Assembly: GCA_964590225.1 (NCBI GenBank)
Contig: CAZPWS010000053.1
Location: 1 to 21,114 of the forward strand
Direction of reading: 5' to 3'
Length of the DNA stretch: 21,114 nt
Source of the DNA: JAEUSG01 sp964590225
Lineage (GTDB): Bacteria > Fibrobacterota > OXYB2-FULL-49-7 > JAEUSG01
Part shown: one piece after another, positions 1-7,485 of the stretch
Layout of the letters: the number at the start of each line of letters is the position of its first letter
Position numbering within the stretch: position 1 is the stretch's first letter
Translations under genes and position numbers: made by a program
Notes under the pieces: model-generated
The model's input: only the letters and a program-made list of their open reading frames with translations
Told to the model about the DNA's origin: nothing
The model's database searches: none

Positions 1-2
1 CC

Positions 3-16
3 TAAAATGCATTTTA
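3..16. repeat. 14-bp perfect palindrome
   Basis: The sequence TAAAATGCATTTTA is its own reverse complement. It lies at the left edge of the window, about 300 bp before the first recognisable gene. It could be a protein-binding site or the tip of a hairpin belonging to a transcript from outside the window. No function can be assigned from sequence alone. Confidence 0.4.
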
Positions 17-63
17 CACCTCCTGATAGTGTAAACATATTTCAGGACGAGACCATCGCTTGG

Positions 64-93
64 TCCCCCTTTTTTCAGAGCAAAAAAGGGGGA
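64..93. repeat. Perfect 12-bp inverted repeat (C5T6 / A6G5 hairpin)
   Basis: Positions 64-75 (TCCCCCTTTTTT) pair perfectly with 82-93 across a 6-nt loop (CAGAGC). A run of six T occurs at 99-104, five bases after the stem. That is too far for a textbook intrinsic terminator, but a terminator for a gene left of the window is possible. It is the first of two pyrimidine/purine-biased hairpins in a row, a look typical of intergenic palindromic repeat families. Membership in such a family is inference. Confidence 0.6.
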
Positions 94-113
94 ACGAATT
101 TTTTCTGATTTCC

Positions 114-166
114 CCCCTCCCTTTTTCCAGAATTCTGCAATTTAAAAATCGGGAAAAAGGGAGGGG
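114..166. repeat. Perfect 15-bp inverted repeat with 23-nt loop
   Basis: The left arm 114-128 (CCCCTCCCTTTTTCC) is exactly complementary to the right arm 152-166. The intervening 23 nt contain the EcoRI-like hexamer GAATTC. All C/T on one arm and all G/A on the other matches the style of the 64-93 hairpin, so the two probably form one compound repeat element. No U-tract follows it directly, so a terminator role is unlikely. Confidence 0.6.
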
Positions 167-184
167 TGCACTTTGCTTGTCGAA

Positions 185-246
185 GTGGTGGGTCGCCTTT
201 CACTTTGTGGAAACCTTCACTACATTTGTTGCCATGCACCCACCAC
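185..246. repeat. Inverted repeat GTGGTGGGT / ACCCACCAC
   Basis: Nine bases at 185-193 pair perfectly with 238-246, enclosing 44 nt that contain smaller CACTTT/GAAGTG-type complementarities. It is the last of the hairpins in the gene-free stretch 1-317. Between it and the first gene I see no convincing promoter: a TTGAAA at 258-263 has no good -10 partner. Otherwise this stretch holds nothing I can assign. Confidence 0.45.
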
Positions 247-317
247 AAGTTTTACGATTGAAAACTGACCATTCCAAAAACTAATTTACTACTTCTACCT
301 TTGATGGGAGCGTTAAG

Positions 318-542
318 ATGGCTAAAGGACGAATAGAAATAGACGAAGAACGATGCAAAGGCTGCTCGGTCTGTATTACGGGTTGTAAACATGGCGTTAT
401 TGCTCTATCTGAAACTTCTAAAGTGAACAGCCAAGGTTACAGATATCTTGTAACAATAAATCACGACAACTGTATTGGGTGCGGTTTTTGCGGCCTTCTT
501 TGTCCAGATTCCGCCATAACCGTTTACAGAGAGACGAAGTGA
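318..542 (+). CDS. vorD/korD: 2-oxoacid:ferredoxin oxidoreductase, delta (ferredoxin-like 2x[4Fe-4S]) subunit
   Basis: This is the electron-carrying subunit of a cytoplasmic 2-oxoacid:ferredoxin oxidoreductase. It moves electrons from the TPP-bearing core to external ferredoxin. The 74-aa product has two cluster motifs: C13-x2-C16-x2-C19-x3-C23, then C52-x2-C55-x2-C58-x3-C62-P63. The first motif ends in K rather than the usual P. The length is normal for a stand-alone delta subunit. The start is supported by GGGAG at 306-310, seven bases before the ATG. Alpha, beta and gamma genes follow directly with short gaps, the usual arrangement for split four-subunit enzymes. The substrate class (branched-chain versus 2-oxoglutarate) is not readable from this subunit; the downstream aminotransferase gene favours the branched-chain type. 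Confidence 0.9.
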   Translation: MAKGRIEIDEERCKGCSVCITGCKHGVIALSETSKVNSQGYRYLVTINHDNCIGCGFCGLLCPDSAITVYRETK

Positions 543-551
543 GGTAAATAT

Positions 552-1661
552 ATGACTGAACGAGTATTACTCAAAGGAAATGACGCTATTGGTGAAGCAG
601 CTATAAGAGCAGGGGTTCAGTGCTACTTCGGCTACCCTATAACTCCGCAGAACGAATTAACTGCGTATATGGCAAAACATATGCCCGAAAAAGGGAGGAC
701 ATTTATACAGGCAGAGAGCGAAGTCGCTGCGATTAATATGGTTTACGGGGCATCATCCGCCGGCGTCCGAACAATGACAAGTTCAAGCAGTCCTGGCATA
801 TCTTTAAAACAAGAAGGTATATCCTACATGGCTGGGGCGGAACTGCCTGCTGTGATTGTAAATATTGTTCGCGGGGGTCCAGGGCTTGGCAATATTGCTC
901 CTTCACAAGCAGATTATTTTCAATCAACAAAGGGCGGTGGTCACGGCGATTATCGAATGGTAGTTTACGCTCCGGCAACCGTGCAGGAAGCCGCCGATTT
1001 AACATTTAAAGCATTTGATACTGCCGATAAGTACCGAAATCCTGTTCTGGTACTTGGCGATGCAATTCTTGGCCAGATGATGGAGCCTCTTGTTTTTAAC
1101 GACGCTGCTCCCCTGAATATTCCTAAACCATGGGCAGTAGGCGGCTACAGACGAGGCAGACCTGCCAATCTTGTAAATTCTCTTTCGCTTGAGGATGGAG
1201 TTGTTGAGGAGTGGAACTGGAAATTTAAGGCTAAGTTTGACGAAATGCGTAAAAACGAGTTGATGGTTGAGTCTATTAACACAGATGATGCCGATCTAAT
1301 ACTCGTTGCATACGGCACAACATCACGAATTTGTAAATCTGTAATGGCTGATGCCCGCAAGACAGGACTTAAGATTGGTTTAATTCGCCCAATAACGGTC
1401 TGGCCATTTCCATACGCTGCTATTGCCGAGGCATCAAAAAAAACAAAAGAGTTTCTTGTAGTTGAAATGAGCCTTGGACAGATGGTTGAAGATGTAAAGT
1501 TATCGGTGCTAAATAATGCGGCTATCCATTTTCATGGCCGTCCTGGGGGGGGTATCCCAACGGAAGAGGCTGTGATGGAAATTGTCGATTTCATACTTAA
1601 TAAAAAAAGACAGGGTTCAATCAATACCCGAGGAACAGCCATCGATTGGCGCATTGCGTAA
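552..1661 (+). CDS. vorB/korA: 2-oxoacid:ferredoxin oxidoreductase, alpha subunit (VorB-type)
   Basis: This subunit forms part of the active site for oxidative decarboxylation of a 2-oxoacid to its acyl-CoA, reducing ferredoxin. The 369-aa protein opens with the family-typical segment KGNDAIGEAAIRAG followed by YFGYPITPQNEL. It continues with the AESEVAAINMVYGAS region and the SSSPGISLKQEGISYMAGAE segment. The second half carries the transketolase C-terminal-like domain (about residues 245-345). The ribosome site GAGGT lies about eight bases before the ATG, nine bases after the delta stop. Bacterial homologues of this form are usually annotated as VorB (3-methyl-2-oxobutanoate type). The branched-chain assignment here rests on that and on the neighbouring ilvE, so it remains an inference; a 2-oxoglutarate enzyme is the main alternative. 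Confidence 0.9.
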   Translation: MTERVLLKGNDAIGEAAIRAGVQCYFGYPITPQNELTAYMAKHMPEKGRTFIQAESEVAAINMVYGASSAGVRTMTSSSSPGISLKQEGISYMAGAELPAVIVNIVRGGPGLGNIAPSQADYFQSTKGGGHGDYRMVVYAPATVQEAADLTFKAFDTADKYRNPVLVLGDAILGQMMEPLVFNDAAPLNIPKPWAVGGYRRGRPANLVNSLSLEDGVVEEWNWKFKAKFDEMRKNELMVESINTDDADLILVAYGTTSRICKSVMADARKTGLKIGLIRPITVWPFPYAAIAEASKKTKEFLVVEMSLGQMVEDVKLSVLNNAAIHFHGRPGGGIPTEEAVMEIVDFILNKKRQGSINTRGTAIDWRIA

Positions 1662-1677
1662 AAAAACGGGGTAAAAC

Positions 1678-2439
1678 ATGAACGAAAAAAAAATTGTTGG
1701 CCGTTCAAAACTGTGGCTCGATAAACCGCAACCTTATTGCCCTGGTTGCGGCCATGGGGTTGTACACCGGCTTTGCTGCGAACTTCTTGAGGAGTTGGGG
1801 GTTTCGGAAAATTGTGTATGGATGGCTCCTGTAGGCTGTTCAATTTTGGCGTACACCTTTCTCGACCTTGATGTGTGCCAACCTGCTCACGGGAGAACTC
1901 CGGCAGCAGCCACAGGTGTTAAACGGGCCAAACCGGATTCATTTGTACTCTGCTATCAGGGTGATGGGGACTTGGCCGCTATTGGCACGGCTGAAATAAT
2001 ACATGCTGCTAATCGAGGAGAAAATATTACCGGTGTTTTTGTCAATAATGCAATCTACGGTATGACTGGCGGCCAAATGGCACCAACCACTCTTATTGGA
2101 CAAAAGGCAACTACATGTCCAACAGGGAGAGACGCAACTTCTGGAATGGGGTATCCAATAAGAGTTTGTGAATTGCTTAAGGGACTTGGAGGAGTATCAT
2201 ATCTTGCCCGGACAGCGGTAAATACTCCCCAGGGTGTTATTAAGACAAAACAAACATTAAAAAAAGCGTTTCAAACACAAATAAATAAAGAGGGGTTCTC
2301 GCTTGTGGAGATACTTTCGCCATGTCCGGTTAACTGGGGTATGTCACCTACGGATGCACTTACATTTGTCGAAGACGATATGAAGGAGTATTACCCATTA
2401 GGCGAATTTAAGTCTAATGGAAAATTAATAGAGGAGTGA
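1678..2439 (+). CDS. vorA/korB: 2-oxoacid:ferredoxin oxidoreductase, beta (TPP-binding) subunit
   Basis: This subunit binds thiamine pyrophosphate. The 253-aa sequence shows the TPP/Mg motif: GDGD at residues 95-98, then NN at 123-124 (GVFVNNAIYGMTGGQ). Near the N-terminus is CPGCGHG (21-27), the characteristic cysteine motif of OFOR beta subunits, and a third segment MAPVGCS (49-55) also fits. The gene starts 16 bases after the alpha stop with GGGGT as ribosome site and is followed 10 bases later by the gamma gene. The length is typical of a stand-alone beta subunit. The family call is secure; substrate specificity is not. Confidence 0.92.
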   Translation: MNEKKIVGRSKLWLDKPQPYCPGCGHGVVHRLCCELLEELGVSENCVWMAPVGCSILAYTFLDLDVCQPAHGRTPAAATGVKRAKPDSFVLCYQGDGDLAAIGTAEIIHAANRGENITGVFVNNAIYGMTGGQMAPTTLIGQKATTCPTGRDATSGMGYPIRVCELLKGLGGVSYLARTAVNTPQGVIKTKQTLKKAFQTQINKEGFSLVEILSPCPVNWGMSPTDALTFVEDDMKEYYPLGEFKSNGKLIEE

Positions 2440-2449
2440 TATAAAGCTT

Positions 2450-2980
2450 ATGGAATACCGCTGCATTTTTGCCGGTTTTGGCGGACAGGGCATTATTTCG
2501 ATGGGTACTACCCTCGCCTATGCTGGAATGATAGACAACAAGCAGTGTACCTTTTTTCCGGCATATGGAATAGCCATGCGTGGCGGAACAGCCAACTGCA
2601 CGGTGGTTGTTTCGGATTCAACAATTGCCTCGCCGGTAGTTAATGCTCCTACGGTAATGGTGGTTATGAACGAATTGTCTCTTGACCACTTTCAACCTAT
2701 GATTGCAAAAGGAGGGACACTATTTATCAATTCAACTCTTGTAAACAAAAAAGCAATTCGAACCGATATTGATATTATCGAAATACCTGCGAACAAAATA
2801 GCAGTCGATTGTGGGGACGCACGAATGGCCAATATGGCAATGCTTGGAGCGGTTGTAGCACGAAAAAAAATTGTTTCATTACCGTCGGTAATAGATGCGA
2901 TGAAAAAAAGTTTTCCTCCAAAAATTGCACACCTAATAGACAAAAACATAAGAGCACTTGAACAAGGGGCAGTTTCGTAA
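2450..2980 (+). CDS. vorC/korC: 2-oxoacid:ferredoxin oxidoreductase, gamma subunit
   Basis: The 176-aa product opens with the gamma-family signature FAGFGGQGIISMG (residues 7-19). The motif AYGIAMRGGTANCTVVVSD (about 40-58) follows; it matches the POR_N/gamma fold that helps bind CoA. It completes the delta-alpha-beta-gamma set. The start lies 10 bases after the beta stop. The nearest GGAG overlaps that stop and sits rather far from the ATG, so translation may be coupled to beta. No frameshift or truncation is visible. The product should assemble in the cytoplasm with the three upstream subunits. Confidence 0.9.
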   Translation: MEYRCIFAGFGGQGIISMGTTLAYAGMIDNKQCTFFPAYGIAMRGGTANCTVVVSDSTIASPVVNAPTVMVVMNELSLDHFQPMIAKGGTLFINSTLVNKKAIRTDIDIIEIPANKIAVDCGDARMANMAMLGAVVARKKIVSLPSVIDAMKKSFPPKIAHLIDKNIRALEQGAVS

Positions 2981-3011
2981 GCTGCAAGCGCGAAAGGAAG
3001 TACCTAATAAA

Positions 3012-4028
3012 ATGGCAAATTCAATCAATTGGGAAGATTTATCGTTCTCGCTTACGCCTACCAAAACAATGTTTGTTTCAACCTGTAAACAGGATGGAAT
3101 TTGGGACAGCGGTGCATGGCTGCCTTTCGGCAACATATCCCTCTCCCCTGCCGCATGCGTATTAAATTACGGACAAGGGCTCTTTGAAGGTTTAAAAGCG
3201 CTACGGACAAAAACTGGAAAGATAGTACTTTTCCGTCCGTTAGATAATGGAAAACGACTCGAAGGTGGCGCAATTCGTCTTTGCATGCCTAAATATCCTG
3301 CGGATAAATTTGTTGAGGTCGTGAAAGAGGCGGTTAAACAAAACGAGGAGTTTGTTCCCCCCTTTGGAAAAGGAAGCCTATATATCCGTCCTTGTCTTTT
3401 TGGAAGCGGGGGGATACTTGGAGTTGCGCCGGCACCGGAATACACCTTTCTTGTGTATGTATCACCAGTTGGCCCTTACTTCAAAACTGGTTTTAATCCA
3501 ATTTCACTTGTTGTAACCCAAAAATTCCACAGGGCAGCGGGCAAGGGCACGGGGAATGTGAAGTTCATAGGCAATTACGCCGGAACAATGTATCCTGCCA
3601 AGCAAGTTAAGGCCGAGGGCTATAACGAGTGTATTTATCTTGATGCAAAAGAGGATAAATATATTGAGGAGGTTGGCGCCGCTAACTTTTTTTGTGTGAA
3701 GGGAAATACGCTTTCTACGCCTGCCCTTGGTTCAATTTTACCAGGAATTACAAGAGATTCAGTATTGAAAATAGCAAGAGATAAGCTGGGAATGGCTGTA
3801 GAAGAAAAGCCCCTTTCAATTGATGAGGCACTGCTTGCCGATGAGGCGTTTTGCTCAGGAACAGCTGCCGTAATCAGCTCCATCGGTAAAATAGCCTATA
3901 ATGGCACAGAAAAAATTTACAATGGAGGTGCGGTAGGACAGACCACCGCAAAACTATACAAAATGCTAACCGACATCCAATTATGTGAGCAGATAGATAC
4001 ATATGGATGGGTTGTTGATATTAATTAG
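3012..4028 (+). CDS. ilvE: Branched-chain amino acid aminotransferase (class IV PLP enzyme)
   Basis: This enzyme reversibly transaminates leucine, isoleucine and valine with 2-oxoglutarate. The PLP lysine is K184 in GTGNVKFIGNYAG. Other family marks are LNYGQGLFEGLKA (51-63), YIRPCLFGSG (124-133), EEVGAANFF and LPGITRDS. An in-frame ATG at 2958 would overlap the gamma gene by 23 nt. I prefer the ATG at 3012 because AAGGAAG (2994-3000) sits 11 bases before it and the protein then begins MANSINWEDLSF, as homologues do. That gives 338 aa, typical of the longer, eukaryote-like BCAT group. Its place behind the oxidoreductase suggests a shared role: transamination makes branched-chain 2-oxoacids, which the oxidoreductase converts to acyl-CoAs, or the reverse direction for biosynthesis. 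Confidence 0.93.
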   Translation: MANSINWEDLSFSLTPTKTMFVSTCKQDGIWDSGAWLPFGNISLSPAACVLNYGQGLFEGLKALRTKTGKIVLFRPLDNGKRLEGGAIRLCMPKYPADKFVEVVKEAVKQNEEFVPPFGKGSLYIRPCLFGSGGILGVAPAPEYTFLVYVSPVGPYFKTGFNPISLVVTQKFHRAAGKGTGNVKFIGNYAGTMYPAKQVKAEGYNECIYLDAKEDKYIEEVGAANFFCVKGNTLSTPALGSILPGITRDSVLKIARDKLGMAVEEKPLSIDEALLADEAFCSGTAAVISSIGKIAYNGTEKIYNGGAVGQTTAKLYKMLTDIQLCEQIDTYGWVVDIN

Positions 4029-4074
4029 TAGTTTCACTATAGAAAATGGTCGCAGATTGCAATCCTCCAAGGCA

Positions 4075-5325
4075 CTACTTGGGGCGGAAAAACTGCACTG
4101 CATCTTTCAAAACGCCACCAACCGCGCGTGTAACAAAAGCAACTTCTGGCTTCACATCCAAATTTGGAAACTTCCCGGATACAGTAACGGGAATTTCGTA
4201 TTCATTATTGCTGTTTTTGGGTAAAGCTCGACTCGTCAAATAAGGAATATTTACAATCCCATTAGAAGCAACTGCGAGTCTCGACTTTCCCATGATATTA
4301 CCATGATAGTCGGCACGCCCCGAAAAGGTAAGGCGAATATCTGTACCTGTTGCTACCATATTACTAATAATTAAATGAGAGTCCATAAGAGACAACTCCC
4401 CCGCTGCGCTCTTGAACGAAAGCTTTTTTACAGCAGGCATTAACCAGTCAATATGGGGTAATTTTTGAAAAGGAAAACCCTCCATAGTAACGCCAGAAAA
4501 CTTCAAATATGCTTCTCCTAACTTAGCTCTGCTGTTTAACATATTCATATTTAACTTAACAGAAACCTTGCCACTAAGCTTGCCTTCTTGTATTCGTAAA
4601 AGTCCCATTGATGCTCCAGTAATGTCAGCCACAAGGTTAGCGACAACTCCATTAACTACAGTGCCGTTTGCACTAATGCTACCTGAAAGCGCCTTGCCCG
4701 ACAACTCGAAAGTAATTGTATTATGAATATCGCCTTCGGCTGTTCCTGATAGTTCATGGCAATATTCTGTCCCGCCCATACTTAGCATGGCCTCATTGAA
4801 ATTTGCCGACAACTTAAACTTTTTATCTTGTTCAATTGTTATATCACCAATAAGTAAATCCATATCTTCAAGCAACCCTGAACTTTTACACACTATTCGA
4901 CAATTGCGTACAGTTAATTTTTCAAGCGGAACCAGCACACCAGAAGCTAACATTGATGTACCGCTGACAAAAGACTGTACTGAGAATCGCTTTTGCTTTA
5001 TTATCATATTAATTGTTGGTGACTTGACTGCTACTGCAGTTGGCAAAATTCTTCCGCGCAGGAGCGCAAACTTATCGAGAATTATTGAAGCTTGAGGTAT
5101 GTTAATATTCCCATCATATGAGTTAGGTAAAGGTATGACCCCGTGGATATTACTAACAAGCAATCCATTAAAAATACTAAAGCTGACAGATTCCAGTTTC
5201 CACTCACCTTTTACCAATTTTGCCATCTCATTCTGGGCTATCTTTTTAGCGAAAGGCAGGGGAAGGGGGAAAAAAGAGACTACAATTAACAACAGAATAA
5301 TCAGAAAAATTTTATAATTGCTCAT
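4075..5325 (-). CDS. AsmA-like envelope protein with one N-terminal membrane anchor
   Basis: The 416-aa product has an uncleaved-looking N-terminal hydrophobic segment (about residues 5-24, followed by PLPLPFAKK). The rest is soluble and beta-rich, with repeated blocks resembling AsmA/TamB-type periplasmic proteins (for example KLTVRNCRIVCKSSGLLED and FSGRADYHGNIMGKSRLAV). I recognise the style rather than a precise family; a GspN-like protein is an alternative. If AsmA-like, it would be anchored in the inner membrane, face the periplasm and affect phospholipid transport or outer-membrane assembly. A TTG at 5334 is in frame, but the ATG at 5325 forms an exact ATGA overlap with the dusB stop, so I use it. 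It is the last gene of the thpR chain and converges with ilvE across 46 bp without a clear terminator. Confidence 0.6.
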   Translation of the reverse strand: MSNYKIFLIILLLIVVSFFPLPLPFAKKIAQNEMAKLVKGEWKLESVSFSIFNGLLVSNIHGVIPLPNSYDGNINIPQASIILDKFALLRGRILPTAVAVKSPTINMIIKQKRFSVQSFVSGTSMLASGVLVPLEKLTVRNCRIVCKSSGLLEDMDLLIGDITIEQDKKFKLSANFNEAMLSMGGTEYCHELSGTAEGDIHNTITFELSGKALSGSISANGTVVNGVVANLVADITGASMGLLRIQEGKLSGKVSVKLNMNMLNSRAKLGEAYLKFSGVTMEGFPFQKLPHIDWLMPAVKKLSFKSAAGELSLMDSHLIISNMVATGTDIRLTFSGRADYHGNIMGKSRLAVASNGIVNIPYLTSRALPKNSNNEYEIPVTVSGKFPNLDVKPEVAFVTRAVGGVLKDAVQFFRPK

Positions 5326-6323
5326 AAATCCCAAAACAGATAGCTCCGTATCGCTTCAAAAAATTGGGGTAAGGCATTACTCCTAAGAGCTGCTGTTCTG
5401 TGCTGTGCAGAGTTTGGTTTTGCCCTTAAAAAGCGAACAATTAACTGCTTTAACTGACCAATTACAGCGTTTGGAGGCAACCCATCTTCGGCAAGAAGAT
5501 CGGCAAATCTTTTTACCATGGCAAATTTTTCATCGACGCTTGGTTCAACAAATAAATTACCGGCAAGATGACAATGCAGCCTTCTAAAAATCCATGGATC
5601 GCGCAATATACCTCTACCAATCATAACAGCATTAACACCCGATGGATAAAAACGGCTTTCGAAAGATGAAATATCTGATATGTCTCCATTCCCTACTACT
5701 GGTATAGCAAGTAGCTCTTTTGCCCGTTTAATTTTATCCCAATCTGCCTCATCTTTAAATCCCTGATTACGGGTTCTACCATGTATAGTGATGCAGTCTG
5801 CACCGGCCTGCTCAATAATCCTGATAACTTCCTCCATATTAATGCTTTTTTCGTCCCAGCCTATGCGAATTTTTACCGTTACTGGTACGGAAACCACTTT
5901 TTTTACGCTTTGCACTATCTCGCCAATCAAAAGTGGTTTTTTTAGCAAATCTGCCCCACCACCCTTTTTAACTACCTTCTGCGCAGGGCAGCCGGCATTA
6001 ATATCAACAATATCAGCCCCATGTTCTACAGCTATTTGCGCTGCAAGCGCCATATTAGTAGGGCTAATTCCATAGAGCTGAATAGCAAATGGTGATTCGC
6101 AATCAATTGCGCTCTTTTCAATTAGACGAAGTGTGGGCTTATTTTTTCTTACAAGCCCTTCAACACTTGCGAATTCTGTATAGTAGAGACCGCATGATCC
6201 GAAGTTAAGCTCATGAACAAGCTTTCGTAAGGCCTTTCCTGTAACCCCTGCCATTGGCGCCAAAATTAACGGTGGCTTTATTAATAGTTGACCAATTTTC
6301 AAAGGTGATACTGTGTTCATCAT
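5322..6323 (-). CDS. dusB: tRNA-dihydrouridine synthase, DusB type
   Basis: This FMN enzyme reduces specific uridines in tRNA to dihydrouridine with NAD(P)H. The 333-aa sequence carries the TIM-barrel FMN motif LAPMAGVTG (21-29), the catalytic cysteine C112 in NAGCPAQKVVKKGGGADLL, K151 in VKIRIGW, H181 in TIHGRTRNQGF, and the phosphate-binding VVGNGDI and VMIGRGILRDPWIF segments. The residue after APMAGVT is G29, where this family usually has D. The length and C-terminal helical domain fit DusB. The ATG at 6323 overlaps the upstream TGA in an ATGA arrangement, with GAGGG as ribosome site. Association with thpR puts two RNA-acting enzymes in one transcription unit. Confidence 0.93.
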   Translation of the reverse strand: MMNTVSPLKIGQLLIKPPLILAPMAGVTGKALRKLVHELNFGSCGLYYTEFASVEGLVRKNKPTLRLIEKSAIDCESPFAIQLYGISPTNMALAAQIAVEHGADIVDINAGCPAQKVVKKGGGADLLKKPLLIGEIVQSVKKVVSVPVTVKIRIGWDEKSINMEEVIRIIEQAGADCITIHGRTRNQGFKDEADWDKIKRAKELLAIPVVGNGDISDISSFESRFYPSGVNAVMIGRGILRDPWIFRRLHCHLAGNLFVEPSVDEKFAMVKRFADLLAEDGLPPNAVIGQLKQLIVRFLRAKPNSAQHRTAALRSNALPQFFEAIRSYLFWDL

Positions 6324-6913
6324 TGTTTTCCCTCTGCGCGTATAACAAGACGATAATACTGAACAAACGGAAATTCAACAACAAATAAAAGCAAAATAAG
6401 GAAGAGCCGACCAGGATACACTCTTAGCGCCCCATTAACCTCAGCATAAAAACGCTCATCAAAAAACGAAGGCTCTAATTGATATTTAAAGCCTTGCTTA
6501 TCAACAGTTAACAAACTTATTGCTGTATTCATAACGCCAAACAAAAAAGCGACATTTTCTGGATCGTCCCATCCAAAAGTACATTTAAGCTCATTGATTC
6601 TCAGCCTGAGAAGATAACGACTCCGGCTAATCAGATTAAGTATTGAGCGTATAAATAATGCCCGAAATCTTGAATAGGCAATAAGCTTGTTAAGGAGCAG
6701 ATATGAACCCGTTGGCTCTAAAACATTGCTTTGCATACCTTGTTCATCCTCAATTCTTGCGTCGGTGTTGAACAAACCATGACTGAGTAATGATAACCTG
6801 TATGAAAAACTTCGGCCATCAGTTCGAACAGTAAAATTTAACGGAATAAATAAAAGAAAAAGAAAGGCTAAAACAAGAACAAGTGGTAGTACAACTGCAA
6901 GAGCAAAACTCAC
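6320..6913 (-). CDS. Small membrane protein, DUF2953-like
   Basis: The 197-aa product begins with a strongly hydrophobic segment (about residues 3-25) and has a second one near the C-terminus (LFLILLLFVVEFPFV). Between them lie basic helices and a segment FGWDDPENVAFLFGVMNTA, followed by EPSFFDERFYAEVNGALRV. This layout (D/P motif, then G, then a P-x-F segment, then a short GxLRV strand and a membrane helix) resembles DUF2953, a family of unknown function best known from Firmicutes. The match is by eye only. I use GTG at 6913 as start because it makes a GTGA overlap with the thpR stop; a TTG one codon earlier is possible. No function should be assigned beyond a probable inner-membrane protein. 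Confidence 0.55.
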   Translation of the reverse strand: MSFALAVVLPLVLVLAFLFLLFIPLNFTVRTDGRSFSYRLSLLSHGLFNTDARIEDEQGMQSNVLEPTGSYLLLNKLIAYSRFRALFIRSILNLISRSRYLLRLRINELKCTFGWDDPENVAFLFGVMNTAISLLTVDKQGFKYQLEPSFFDERFYAEVNGALRVYPGRLFLILLLFVVEFPFVQYYRLVIRAEGKQ

Positions 6914-7485
6914 CAATCCACACCCAGCCTAATTGAATGCAGAATAGAATACTTCGGACCATTAGAAGTAAGCTCGCTCGAAACGAGATCAATTTTATCA
7001 ACTGTACAGGAAACAGGTTTCCACGCAGGTAGATATTTTGATACTGGCTGCTTAACTAATTTTCTCGTTCTTCCGAAAGTTATGTGAGGCTTAAATGCTC
7101 TATCCTCCATAATATCCTGAAATTCGTCCCGTATATGAGCCGCGACCTCAAGAAGTGGTGGAGAATCTTCCAACCCCATCCAGATCACCGTAGTATCCCT
7201 TTTTAAAAAGGTTCCCGGCCCACTCCAGCGAAGGCTAAATGGGCCGATATATTCAAGTGCCTTTTTTATTCTTTCAAATATAGTTTCGGGACTAACCCCT
7301 TGTTCTGAACCAAGATATGCAAGCGTACAATGCAGATTTGCCGCATCTGTCCACCTCGTACCCTGCAAGAGAGCATTACAGGCGGAAATGTATTTTGAAA
7401 AAGCGGTTATCATACCCTTATCAGGCCAAGCCGCAATAAAGAGTCGTGGAGAAGTTGTAACTTCATTATTTATCTTTGTTTCCAT
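6910..7485 (-). CDS. thpR: RNA 2',3'-cyclic phosphodiesterase (2H family, ThpR/LigT)
   Basis: This 2H phosphoesterase opens 2',3'-cyclic phosphates on RNA ends to 2'-phosphates. The 191-aa protein has both catalytic HxTx motifs, H52-C-T54-L and H134-I-T136-F, spaced as in the family. The family-typical RLFIAAWPD appears at 14-22. An in-frame upstream ATG at 7584 would add 33 residues unlike homologues, so I place the start at 7485. Even so, 12 residues precede the usual beginning of the domain. The ribosome site is weak (GGGTGG). It is the first gene of a four-gene chain with the DUF2953-like gene, dusB and the AsmA-like gene. Its start codon shares the CATG at 7483-7486 with the divergent yihY. 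Confidence 0.88.
   Translation of the reverse strand: METKINNEVTTSPRLFIAAWPDKGMITAFSKYISACNALLQGTRWTDAANLHCTLAYLGSEQGVSPETIFERIKKALEYIGPFSLRWSGPGTFLKRDTTVIWMGLEDSPPLLEVAAHIRDEFQDIMEDRAFKPHITFGRTRKLVKQPVSKYLPAWKPVSCTVDKIDLVSSELTSNGPKYSILHSIRLGVDW

Noticed and set aside
60..284. Open frame of 74 codons in the left non-coding region
   Set aside because: It runs through the two long hairpins, has low-complexity content and no recognisable motif or ribosome site; it is most likely chance.
258..287. TTGAAA / TAATTT as promoter of the oxidoreductase operon
   Set aside because: The -10 match is only about half of consensus; too weak in AT-rich DNA to call.
2958..3011. Longer N-terminus for ilvE from ATG 2958
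   Set aside because: It would overlap the gamma subunit gene, and the extra 18 residues do not resemble BCAT; a good ribosome site supports ATG 3012.
4029..4074. Terminator between ilvE and the AsmA-like gene
   Set aside because: Only a 5-bp CCAAG/CTTGG stem that runs into the convergent gene, with no T-run.
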